Source of the DNA: Pseudomonas sputi
GTDB lineage: Bacteria; Pseudomonadota; Gammaproteobacteria; Pseudomonadales; Pseudomonadaceae
DNA length: 64,000 nt
Direction: 5' to 3'
Assembly (NCBI RefSeq): GCF_021603585.1
Contig: NZ_BQHI01000007.1
Location: forward strand, 62,001 to 126,000
Part shown: positions 1 through 7,974 of the stretch, one piece after another
How positions within the stretch are numbered: the stretch's first letter is position 1
Layout: the number at the start of each line of letters is the position of its first letter
Position numbers and translations under genes: made by a program
Notes under the pieces: generated by a model
Seen by the model: the letters and a program-made list of their open reading frames with translations, nothing else
Told to the model about the DNA's origin: nothing
The model's database searches: none

Positions 1-863
1 AATACTTCGAGCAGGAAAGCTACGCCGAACCGCTGGAAATCCCCTCGCCGACCAACGACCGCGTACGCATTCAGCTGTACCTCACGCGCTACGGCAACAA
101 CGAACACTTGATGCTGGTGCGCGACGTCACGCGCATCCATCAGCTGGAACAGATGCGCAAAGACTTCATCGCCAACGTCTCCCATGAACTGCGCACCCCG
201 CTGACGGTGATCTGCGGCTACCTGGAAACCCTGCTCGACAACGTCGAGGAAGTGAACCCGCGCTGGAGCCGCGCCCTGCAACAGATGCAGCAACAGGGCG
301 GACGCATGCAGACCCTGCTCAACGACCTGCTGTTGCTGGCCAAACTGGAAGCCACCGATTACCCGTCGGACAACCAGCCGGTGCACATCGACACCTTGTT
401 GCAGTCGATCAAGAGCGACGCGCAGCAGCTGTCCGGCTCGAAGAATCAGCGCATCACCCTGGAAGCCGACACCCGCATCCTGCTCAAGGGCAGCGAGGCG
501 GAACTGCGCAGTGCGTTTTCCAACCTGGTGTTCAACGCCGTCAAATACACCCCGGCCGAGGGCAATATCCGCATCCGCTGGTGGGGCGACGATCAGGGTG
601 CGCACCTGAGCGTGCAGGACTCCGGGATCGGCATCGACAGCAAGCACCTGCCGCGCCTGACCGAACGCTTCTACCGCGTCGACTCCAGCCGTAACTCCAA
701 CACCGGCGGCACGGGCCTTGGCCTGGCCATCGTCAAACACGTACTGCTGCGCCATCGCGCCCGGATGGAGATCAGCAGCGTGCCCGGCCACGGCAGCACG
801 TTCACCTGCCATTTCGCGCCGGCTCAGGTCGCTGAGGCAAGGGTCATCAGCGCCGCTGAGTAA
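1..863 (+). CDS. phoR: Phosphate regulon sensor histidine kinase PhoR (3' part)
   Basis: C-terminal part of a membrane histidine kinase. The reading frame is open from base 3 and the start lies left of the window. The visible part holds the tail of a PAS-like region, then the HisKA H-box (FIANVSHELRTPLTV, with the phospho-accepting His), the N-box (FNAVKYT), the G1 box (DSGIGID) and the G2 box (GGTGLGLAIVKH) of a HATPase domain. PhoR autophosphorylates in low phosphate and passes the phosphate to PhoB. The pst-phoU genes about 4 kb to the right support PhoR over other kinases. phoB is expected just outside the window, which is an inference. Confidence 0.93.
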   Translation, partial: YFEQESYAEPLEIPSPTNDRVRIQLYLTRYGNNEHLMLVRDVTRIHQLEQMRKDFIANVSHELRTPLTVICGYLETLLDNVEEVNPRWSRALQQMQQQGGRMQTLLNDLLLLAKLEATDYPSDNQPVHIDTLLQSIKSDAQQLSGSKNQRITLEADTRILLKGSEAELRSAFSNLVFNAVKYTPAEGNIRIRWWGDDQGAHLSVQDSGIGIDSKHLPRLTERFYRVDSSRNSNTGGTGLGLAIVKHVLLRHRARMEISSVPGHGSTFTCHFAPAQVAEARVISAAE

Positions 864-885
864 TGCCGGACTAGGCAATCGCCAG

Positions 886-907
886 GTCAGCCGCTACATT
901 GGCTGAC
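886..907 (+). terminator. Weak hairpin after phoR
   Basis: A 7-bp inverted repeat (GTCAGCC/GGCTGAC, 8-nt loop) lies 23 bases after the phoR stop. It has no U-tract, so it is at best a weak or Rho-assisted terminator. Confidence 0.3.
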
Positions 908-974
908 TTGCGCCTGCCTTTCAGGTGCGGATTTTTCTTTCTTTCGAACCACACGGAACCCGCAAAACTCCATC

Positions 975-2315
975 ATGGACCCTTCCCCTGGCTTGTCCCT
1001 CGCAACAATATTCGCCGATTTCGGCATGATTCTTTTCGCTCTGATCCTGGTTCTGCTCAACGGCTTCTTCGTTGCAGCGGAGTTCGCCATGGTCAAACTG
1101 CGCTCGACCCGGGTCGAAGCCATCGCTGAACAGCACGGCTGGCGCGGGCACATCCTGCGCACGGTGCACAGTCAGCTCGATGCTTATCTCTCGGCGTGCC
1201 AGCTCGGTATCACCCTCGCCTCCCTCGGCCTGGGCTGGGTCGGCGAGCCGGCGTTCGCGCACATTCTCGAACCGCTGCTGAGCGCGGTCGGCGTGCAGTC
1301 GGCGGAAGTCGTCAAAGGCATCTCGTTCTTCACCGCGTTCTTCATCATTTCGTACCTGCACATCGTGGTCGGCGAGCTCGCCCCCAAATCCTGGGCGATC
1401 CGCAAACCCGAGCTGCTGTCGCTGTGGACGGCGGTGCCGCTGTACCTGTTCTACTGGGCCATGTACCCGGCGATCTACTTGCTCAACGCCAGCGCCAACA
1501 CCATCCTGCGCATCGCAGGGCAAGGTGAGCCCGGCCCGCACCACGAGCACCATTACAGCCGTGAAGAACTGAAACTGATCCTGCACTCCAGCCGTGGCCA
1601 GGACCCGAGCGACCAGGGCATGCGCGTGCTGGCCTCGGCAGTGGAAATGGGCGAACTGGAAGTGGTCGACTGGGCCAACTCCCGCGAAGACCTGATCACC
1701 CTCGAGTTCAACGCCCCGCTGAAAGAAATCCTGGCGATGTTCCGCCGCCACAAGTTCAGCCGTTATCCGGTGTACGACAGCGAGCGCAAGGAATTCGTCG
1801 GCTTGCTGCACATCAAGGATCTGCTGCTGGAACTGGCGGCGCTGGATCACATCCCCGAGTCGTTCAACCTCGCCGAGCTGACCCGCCCGCTGGAGCGCGT
1901 GTCGCGGCACATGCCGCTGTCGCAGCTGCTGGAGCAGTTCCGCAAGGGTGGCTCGCACTTCGCCGTAGTCGAAGAGGCCGACGGTAACATCATCGGTTAC
2001 CTGACCATGGAAGACGTGCTGGAAGTGCTGGTCGGCGACATCCAGGACGAACACCGCAAGGCCGAGCGCGGCATCCTCGCCTACCAGCCGGGCAAACTGC
2101 TGGTGCGGGGCGATACGCCGCTGTTCAAGGTCGAGCGCCTGCTGGGGATCGATCTGGACCACATCGAAGCCGAAACCCTCGCCGGGCTGATCTACGAAAC
2201 CCTGAAACGGGTACCGGAAGAGGAAGAAGTGCTGGAAGTCGAAGGCCTGCGGATCATCATCAAGAAGATGAAAGGTCCGAAGATCGTTCTGGCCAAAGTG
2301 CTGATGCTCGACTGA
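975..2315 (+). CDS. CorC/HlyC-type (CNNM-CBS) membrane protein
   Basis: 446 aa. An N-terminal DUF21/CNNM membrane domain (several hydrophobic segments in about residues 10-180) is followed by a CBS pair (about 200-330) and a C-terminal CorC_HlyC transporter-associated domain (about 345-440). Proteins of this layout are annotated as hemolysin-family or magnesium/cobalt efflux proteins. The role is thought to be divalent cation export or sensing, and the substrate cannot be read from the sequence. The gene stands between phoR and a convergent M23-like gene, with only 6 bases to the latter. This position next to phoR is usual in Pseudomonas. Confidence 0.88.
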   Translation: MDPSPGLSLATIFADFGMILFALILVLLNGFFVAAEFAMVKLRSTRVEAIAEQHGWRGHILRTVHSQLDAYLSACQLGITLASLGLGWVGEPAFAHILEPLLSAVGVQSAEVVKGISFFTAFFIISYLHIVVGELAPKSWAIRKPELLSLWTAVPLYLFYWAMYPAIYLLNASANTILRIAGQGEPGPHHEHHYSREELKLILHSSRGQDPSDQGMRVLASAVEMGELEVVDWANSREDLITLEFNAPLKEILAMFRRHKFSRYPVYDSERKEFVGLLHIKDLLLELAALDHIPESFNLAELTRPLERVSRHMPLSQLLEQFRKGGSHFAVVEEADGNIIGYLTMEDVLEVLVGDIQDEHRKAERGILAYQPGKLLVRGDTPLFKVERLLGIDLDHIEAETLAGLIYETLKRVPEEEEVLEVEGLRIIIKKMKGPKIVLAKVLMLD

Positions 2316-2321
2316 CGGGGT

Positions 2322-3224
2322 CTACTGCTTGCCCAACGCAAAGTTGGGCAACGCCCCCAGCGGCTGGTTGAACTGATACGGAATCGACACCAGCCCCATC
2401 CCGGTATTGCGCTGCACCACGAAGTGCAGGTGCGGACCGCTGCTGTTGCCGGTGTTGCCGGACAGCGCCAGCGGACTGCCCACCGCCACCCGTTGCCCCT
2501 CGCGCACGCTCACCGACCCTTGCTTGAGATGCAGGTACACGCCCATCGTGCCGTCGTCGTGCAGGATCCGCACGAAGTTGCCGGACGGATCGGTGCCGCG
2601 TCCGTTCTGGGAGTTTTCGGTCTTCACCACCACACCGGCGCGCGCCGCGATGATCGGGGTACCGACCGGCATGGCGATGTCCATCGCGTATTTGTTCTTC
2701 GGCCCGAAGTGGCTGTAATCGCCATTGGCACCCTGGCTCAGACGAAACGGCCCGCCACGCCACGGAAACGGGTAGCGATAGCCCTGAGCCGCGCCAGCCG
2801 GATCACCAAGGGAATACTGGAACATCGGCGTGTACACCAGCGGTTTGCCGCCGGACACCGCCGTCAGCAACGCCAGCCGCGTATTGCTGCGCGCCGGCAG
2901 CACCCGGCGGATCGTTTGCGCCGGTGCGCCACGTACGTTGCTCATTCCGGTAAACGCCAGTGCCACCTCGACCGGCGCATACAGGTCGTTGCGCACGAAC
3001 ACCACGTCCGCGCCCTTCTGCTTCTTGATGTCAAGATAGACCTGGCGCTCGAGGCGCTCGACCATCCGGTCCTGAAACACGAACACCTGGGAGCCTTTGC
3101 TCGGACGGTCGCTGTACGAAACCACTCCGTTGGCATCGGTGGACTTGTAGATCGTCATGGCCACCGTCGAGGTGGAGGCCATGAACAGACCACAGAAAAA
3201 CAGCAGGCGCAGGGGCATGGGCAA
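2322..3224 (-). CDS. M23 (LytM-like) peptidase-family periplasmic protein
   Basis: 300 aa with an N-terminal signal peptide (MPMPLRLLFFCGLFMAS...), a short DUF4124-like stretch (IYKSTDANGVVSYSDRPS) and a C-terminal M23/LytM domain (about 165-290). The M23 landmarks MDIAMPVGTPI, VYLHL and GPHLHF are present. Family members cut peptidoglycan cross-bridges or activate amidases. One oddity is that the classical HxxxD zinc motif reads KxxxD here (KYAMD), so the first His ligand is missing or displaced. The protein may be a variant or non-catalytic LytM regulator. It is convergent with the corC-like gene. Confidence 0.82.
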   Translation of the reverse strand: MPMPLRLLFFCGLFMASTSTVAMTIYKSTDANGVVSYSDRPSKGSQVFVFQDRMVERLERQVYLDIKKQKGADVVFVRNDLYAPVEVALAFTGMSNVRGAPAQTIRRVLPARSNTRLALLTAVSGGKPLVYTPMFQYSLGDPAGAAQGYRYPFPWRGGPFRLSQGANGDYSHFGPKNKYAMDIAMPVGTPIIAARAGVVVKTENSQNGRGTDPSGNFVRILHDDGTMGVYLHLKQGSVSVREGQRVAVGSPLALSGNTGNSSGPHLHFVVQRNTGMGLVSIPYQFNQPLGALPNFALGKQ

Positions 3225-3309
3225 AAATTCTGTCGAGTAAGGCCTGGGAATGAGCCTAGCAGCTGAAGCAGACCAGGCTAGTCGACAGATGTTTCAAAAT
3301 GGCGTGAAT

Positions 3310-3384
3310 GATCGTTCCCACGCTTTGCGTGGGGGACGCGGAGCGTCCCTTGAGGCATTCCCACGCGGAGCGTGGGAACGATCA
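3310..3384. repeat. Palindromic intergenic repeat, copy 1
   Basis: The element starts GATCGTTCCCACGC and ends with its inverse GCGTGGGAACGATCA. Inner inverted arms (GGACGCGGAGCGTCC) make it a double-hairpin REP-like unit. The same unit recurs at 11548-11660 and, as a short single hairpin, at 55737-55766. It lies between the 3' end of the response-regulator gene and the start of the M23 gene. Confidence 0.85.
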
Positions 3385-3401
3385 ATGTCAGGCGACGAAG
3401 A

Positions 3402-4358
3402 TCACGCGCCCGGAACGAAGTGCTTCTGCGCCGTGCCGCGGGCGATCAGACGGGAGATGTAGTCGAGTTTCTGCGCGTCCTGGTCGACGAAGCGGAAGGT
3501 CAGTTGCAGCCAGTCGCTGTCGGGTTTCGGCTCGTGGGCGACGACGGCGTGCAGGTAGCCGTTGAGGCGGGCGATTTCGGCGTTGTCGCCCTGCTCCAGA
3601 TCGAGCACGGCGCTGTCGAGGATCTGCGGCAGGGTGTCGGTGCGTTTCACCACCAGCAGCGCTTCCTTGATACTCAGGGCCTTGATCACGCATTGCTGGG
3701 TGCCGCTCGGCAGGCGCAGTTGGCCCTGACCGCGACCGCCGGCCGGGGCGCTGGACGCTGCCGGAGCTTTCACCGGCGGGCTGTTGAGCAGGCCACGCTG
3801 TGGCGCGGCGGCAGGTGCCGGGGCCACAGCAGCAGGCTTGGCAAACGGATTCACGGGAGCCGCCGCCGGTGCGGAACCGACGACCGCAGCCTTGCCGCCG
3901 GTCAACGCGCTCAGGGAGTCGTTGCCGAACGCCGAGTTCATCTTGGTCGGGGCGCTGTTCATCAGGGTGTCGAGCTTGCCGACTTTGTTCAGGGCCTGCT
4001 TGACCTTGGTCAGCAACTGCTCGTTGGTGAACGGCTTGCTGACGTAACCGGTGACGCCGGCCTGGATCGCCTGCACCACGTTTTCCTTGTCGCCACGGCT
4101 GGTGACCATGATGAACGGCATGGTCTTGAGATTGTCCTGCTCGCGGCACCAGGTCAGCAGTTCGAGGCCGGACATTTCCGGCATTTCCCAGTCGCACAGC
4201 ACCAGGTCGAAGGCTTCCTTGGCCAGCATGGCCTGGGCCTTCTTGCCGTTGATGGCATCCTCGGTGCGGATCCCCGGGAAGTAATTACGCAGGCACTTTT
4301 TCACCAGGTCACGAATGAACGATGCATCGTCCACGACCAACACACTGATCTTGCTCAT
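3402..4358 (-). CDS. Orphan response regulator (REC plus PilZ-like C-terminus)
   Basis: 318 aa. Residues 1-125 form a CheY-like receiver domain: VVDD near the N-terminus, the phospho-acceptor in LVLCDWEMP, the T in IMVTSR and the Lys in VSKPF. A long Ala/Pro-rich linker (about 130-205) follows, then a C-terminal domain (about 210-310) that looks PilZ-like rather than DNA-binding, so the output may be protein- or c-di-GMP-directed. No kinase is adjacent. It lies in the same orientation as phoU but is separated from it by a strong terminator, so it is probably its own transcription unit. The start is the ATG at 4358. Confidence 0.85.
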   Translation of the reverse strand: MSKISVLVVDDASFIRDLVKKCLRNYFPGIRTEDAINGKKAQAMLAKEAFDLVLCDWEMPEMSGLELLTWCREQDNLKTMPFIMVTSRGDKENVVQAIQAGVTGYVSKPFTNEQLLTKVKQALNKVGKLDTLMNSAPTKMNSAFGNDSLSALTGGKAAVVGSAPAAAPVNPFAKPAAVAPAPAAAPQRGLLNSPPVKAPAASSAPAGGRGQGQLRLPSGTQQCVIKALSIKEALLVVKRTDTLPQILDSAVLDLEQGDNAEIARLNGYLHAVVAHEPKPDSDWLQLTFRFVDQDAQKLDYISRLIARGTAQKHFVPGA

Positions 4359-4494
4359 CCAACACCCCTATTAAAATCCCGGCAAGCATAACGCTGGCTG
4401 ATGGCACATTGCCAAAACTCTTCAGTCACGCCGGGACTTTTCGTTCGCGGGTGCTGCTTTTTAATTCGGTTCTGCCTATGAAAAGCAGAAACAA

Positions 4495-4525
4495 AAACGC
4501 CCGGCCAAAGGGCCGGGCGCTTTTC
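4495..4525 (-). terminator. Intrinsic terminator after phoU
   Basis: GCCCGGCC (4499-4506), loop AAAG, GGCCGGGC (4511-4518), with a T-run after the stem on the minus strand and a shorter one on the plus strand. It ends the pst-phoU transcript. Confidence 0.88.
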
Positions 4526-4535
4526 TCAGGCAATC

Positions 4536-5297
4536 TTACTTATCGTCAGCATCGCCCGGAACATTAGCGGTTTCGCCACTTGTCCCTTCAACTTCTTCCT
4601 TCATGCGCTTGAGGCCCATGTGGCGCACGTCAGTGCCGCGCACCAGGTAAATCACCAGCTCCGAGATGTTTCGCGCGTGGTCGCCGATCCGCTCCAGCGA
4701 ACGCAGCACCCAGATAATGCTCAAGACCCGCGAGATAGAGCGTGGGTCTTCCATCATGTAGGTCGCCAGCTCGCGCAGGGCGGTCTTGTATTCGCGGTCG
4801 ATGATCTTGTCGTACTGCGCCACCGACAACGCCAGATCGGCGTCGAAGCGGGCAAAGGCGTCCAGCGCATCACGCACCATGTTGCGCACCTGATCGCCGA
4901 TGTGACGAACCTCAACGTAACCGCGCGGCGCTTCGCCTTCTTCGCACAGCTGGATCGCACGCCGGGCGATCTTGGTCGCTTCATCGCCGATGCGCTCCAG
5001 GTCGATCACCGACTTGGAGATGCTGATGATCAACCGCAGGTCGGACGCCGCCGGCTGACGACGGGCCAGAATGCGCAGGCATTCTTCGTCGATGTTGCGT
5101 TCCATCTGGTTGATCTGGTCGTCGATCTCGCGCACTTGCTGGGCCAGGCCCGAGTCGGCCTCGATCAGCGCGGTGACCGCGTCGTTGACCTGCTTCTCGA
5201 CCAGCCCGCCCATGGCCAGCAGGTGGCTGCGCACTTCTTCCAGTTCGGCGTTGAACTGCGCGGAAATGTGATGGGTAAGGCCTTCTTTACTAATCAT
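4536..5297 (-). CDS. phoU: Phosphate signalling protein PhoU
   Basis: 253 aa, all-helical, with two copies of the PhoU three-helix repeat. Both metal-binding signatures are present: DLERIGDEATKIA in the first half and LERIGDHARNISE in the second. PhoU links the Pst transporter to PhoR and keeps the Pho response off when phosphate is plentiful. It is the last gene of the pstSCAB-phoU order, 74 bases after pstB and directly before a strong terminator. The start ATG at 5297 opens the conserved MISKEGLTHHISAQFN. Confidence 0.97.
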   Translation of the reverse strand: MISKEGLTHHISAQFNAELEEVRSHLLAMGGLVEKQVNDAVTALIEADSGLAQQVREIDDQINQMERNIDEECLRILARRQPAASDLRLIISISKSVIDLERIGDEATKIARRAIQLCEEGEAPRGYVEVRHIGDQVRNMVRDALDAFARFDADLALSVAQYDKIIDREYKTALRELATYMMEDPRSISRVLSIIWVLRSLERIGDHARNISELVIYLVRGTDVRHMGLKRMKEEVEGTSGETANVPGDADDK

Positions 5298-5371
5298 GTT
5301 GGCGTCCTTGGAGCGTCCGGTAAGGTGCGGCGGGCCGCAGCGTCAATTCAGTGAGCGACAACCAGTGTCTG

Positions 5372-6205
5372 CTAGCCGTAACGACCGGTGATGTAGTCTT
5401 CGGTCTGCTTCTTGGCCGGATTGGTGAACAGGGTATCGGTGTCGCCGAATTCCACCAGTTTGCCCATGTACATGAACGCCGTGTAGTCGGACACCCGCGC
5501 CGCCTGCTGCATGTTGTGGGTCACGATGACGATGGTGAACTTGGATTTGAGCTCGTAGATCAGCTCTTCGACTTTCAGGGTCGAAATCGGGTCAAGGGCC
5601 GAGCACGGTTCGTCGAGCAGCAGCACTTCCGGTTCCACGGCGATGGTACGGGCGATCACCAGACGCTGTTGCTGACCACCGGACAGGCCGAGGGCCGATT
5701 CATGCAGACGGTCCTTCACTTCGTCCCACAAGGCCGCGCCTTTCAACGCCCACTCGACAGCTTCGTCGAGGATGCGCTTCTTGTTGATGCCCTGGATGCG
5801 CAGGCCGTAGACCACGTTTTCATAGATGGTCTTGGGAAACGGGTTCGGCTTCTGGAACACCATGCCGACCCGGCGACGCAGCTCGGCCACGTCTTCGCCC
5901 TTGCGGTAGATGTTGTTGCCGTACAGGTTGATCGCGCCTTCGACGCGGCAGCCGTCCACCAGGTCGTTCATACGGTTGAAGGTACGCAGCAGCGTGGACT
6001 TGCCGCAGCCGGACGGGCCGATGAAGGCGGTCACGCGCTGTTTCGGGATGTTCATGCTGACGTCGAACAGCGCCTGTTTCTCGCCGTAGTACAGGCTCAG
6101 GCCCGGCACTTCGATGGCTACGGTTTCCTGCTCGAGGTTCAGGCTCTGCTTGTCGCGGCCCAAGGCAGACATGTTGATGCCGTGGGTATGTGTTTCGTGC
6201 TGCAT
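5372..6205 (-). CDS. pstB: Phosphate ABC transporter ATPase PstB
   Basis: 277 aa ABC ATPase. Walker A is GPSGCGKST (63-71), the Q-loop follows at FQKPNPFP, the signature is LSGGQQQR and Walker B is [13 protein letters not shown], with the switch His in VTHNMQQA. It powers high-affinity phosphate uptake through PstA and PstC. It lies between pstA (82 bases upstream) and phoU. The N-terminal extension of about 30 residues ([11 protein letters not shown]...) is longer than in E. coli PstB. Confidence 0.97.
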   Translation of the reverse strand: MQHETHTHGINMSALGRDKQSLNLEQETVAIEVPGLSLYYGEKQALFDVSMNIPKQRVTAFIGPSGCGKSTLLRTFNRMNDLVDGCRVEGAINLYGNNIYRKGEDVAELRRRVGMVFQKPNPFPKTIYENVVYGLRIQGINKKRILDEAVEWALKGAALWDEVKDRLHESALGLSGGQQQRLVIARTIAVEPEVLLLDEPCSALDPISTLKVEELIYELKSKFTIVIVTHNMQQAARVSDYTAFMYMGKLVEFGDTDTLFTNPAKKQTEDYITGRYG

Positions 6206-6287
6206 GGGAGATCCCCTGTGCTAACAAATTCGGTTCGGTTGACTGCCGGGATACAGGCCGGCAGCCCTTCAATTCTTGTGACGGCGA

Positions 6288-7958
6288 TCAGCTGTCCAGC
6301 GCCTTGTACTTCTCGCGCAGGTGGTTACGGATGTACACCGCCGACAGGTTCAGGGTGGCGATCACCAGCACCAGCAGCAGCGCCGTGGCGTACACCAGCG
6401 GCCGCGCGGCTTCGACGTTCGGGCTCTGGAAGCCGACGTCATAGATGTGGAAGCCCAGGTGCATGATCTTCTGATCCAGGTGCAGGTACGGGTAATTGCC
6501 ATCCACCGGCAGCGACGGCGCCAGTTTCACCACACCCACCAGCATCAGCGGCGCCACTTCACCGGCGGCGCGAGCCACGGCGAGGATCATGCCGGTCATC
6601 ATCGCCGGGCTGGCCATCGGCAGAACGATCTTCCACAGGGTTTCAGCCTTGGTCGCGCCGAGGGCCAGCGAGCCTTCACGCACGGTGCGCGGGATACGCG
6701 CCAGACCTTCTTCGGTGGCCACGATCACCACCGGCACCGCCAGCAGCGCCAGGGTCAACGAAGCCCAGAGCAGACCCGGCGTACCGAAGGTCGGCGCCGG
6801 CAGCGCTTCCGGGAAGAACAGACGGTCGAGCGAGCCACCCAGCACGTAGACGAAGAAGCCCAGGCCAAACACGCCGTAAACAATCGCCGGAACACCGGCC
6901 AGGTTGTTCACCGCGATCCGGATCACCCGGGTCAGGGTGTTCTGCCTGGCGTATTCACGCAGGTACACCGCCGCCAGCACGCCGAACGGGGTCACGATCA
7001 TCGCCATGATCAGGGTCATCATCACGGTGCCGAAAATCGCCGGGAAGATCCCGCCTTCGGTGTTCGCTTCACGCGGGTCGTCGGACAGGAACTCCCAGAC
7101 CTTGCTGAAGTAGAAACCGATCTTGGTGAACGTACCCATCGCGTTCGGCTGGTAGGCGTGAACCACTTTGCCCAGGCCGATTTCGATTTCCTTGCCGTTG
7201 GCATCACGGGCGGTCAGCGCATCACGGTTGAACTGCGCATGCAGATCGGCCAGACGGGCTTCGATGTCCTGATAGCGGGCGTTCAGCTCGGCGCGCTCGG
7301 ACTCCATGTCCGCTTGCGCGGTGGCGTCGAGCTTGCCTTCCAGCTCCAGCTTGCGACCGTGCAGACGGATGCGCTCAAGGCCGGCGTTGATCGCGCCGAT
7401 GTCGCTTTTTTCCAGCGACTTGAGCTGCGCGGCGAGGCCGTTCACGCGGTTGATCCGCGCTTGCAGCTCAGGCCAGGCCGCTTCGCCTTCGGCGATCACC
7501 TTGCCGTCCTGTTTGACGTTGACCAGGTAGCCGTAGAAGTTGCCCCACTCGCGACGCTCCAGCGCCATCAACTCCGGCGGATTTTTCTGGTCGGTCAGCC
7601 ACTCGCCGACGATCCAGGTGAAGTCGTTGCCGTTCAGGTCACGGTTGCCGACCTTGATCAGCTCGCGGGTCATGAATTCCGGACCTTCGTCCGGTACCGG
7701 CAGGCCGGCGCTCTTGAGACGGGCGCGCGGCACTTCTTCTTTCTGCACCACTTCGCCCACGACCAGATGCTGGCCCTGGCCCGGTACGTCATAGCTGGCG
7801 TGGATCAGGTCCGCCGGCCAGAAGTGACCCAGACCGCGCACGGCGATCACCGCCAGCAGGCCAATGGTCATGATGACCGCGATGGACACCGCGCCGCCGC
7901 TGATCCAGACGCCGGGGGCGCCGCTCTTGAACCATCCTTTCAGGGAGTTCTGTTTCAC
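6288..7958 (-). CDS. pstA: Phosphate ABC transporter permease PstA (enlarged)
   Basis: 556 aa, much longer than E. coli PstA (about 296). An N-terminal membrane segment (about 18-42) is followed by about 230 periplasmic residues, including a predicted coiled coil (about 165-250, rich in E/L/R heptads). The BPD_transp_1 permease domain then runs from about 300 to 545, with the EAA-like loop EGLARIPRTVREGSLALGAT. It pairs with PstC as the membrane channel. The start is a GTG at 7958 preceded by AAAGGTAG. It follows pstC by 16 bases. Confidence 0.95.
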   Translation of the reverse strand: MKQNSLKGWFKSGAPGVWISGGAVSIAVIMTIGLLAVIAVRGLGHFWPADLIHASYDVPGQGQHLVVGEVVQKEEVPRARLKSAGLPVPDEGPEFMTRELIKVGNRDLNGNDFTWIVGEWLTDQKNPPELMALERREWGNFYGYLVNVKQDGKVIAEGEAAWPELQARINRVNGLAAQLKSLEKSDIGAINAGLERIRLHGRKLELEGKLDATAQADMESERAELNARYQDIEARLADLHAQFNRDALTARDANGKEIEIGLGKVVHAYQPNAMGTFTKIGFYFSKVWEFLSDDPREANTEGGIFPAIFGTVMMTLIMAMIVTPFGVLAAVYLREYARQNTLTRVIRIAVNNLAGVPAIVYGVFGLGFFVYVLGGSLDRLFFPEALPAPTFGTPGLLWASLTLALLAVPVVIVATEEGLARIPRTVREGSLALGATKAETLWKIVLPMASPAMMTGMILAVARAAGEVAPLMLVGVVKLAPSLPVDGNYPYLHLDQKIMHLGFHIYDVGFQSPNVEAARPLVYATALLLVLVIATLNLSAVYIRNHLREKYKALDS

Positions 7959-7974
7959 AGACTTCTACCTTTGC

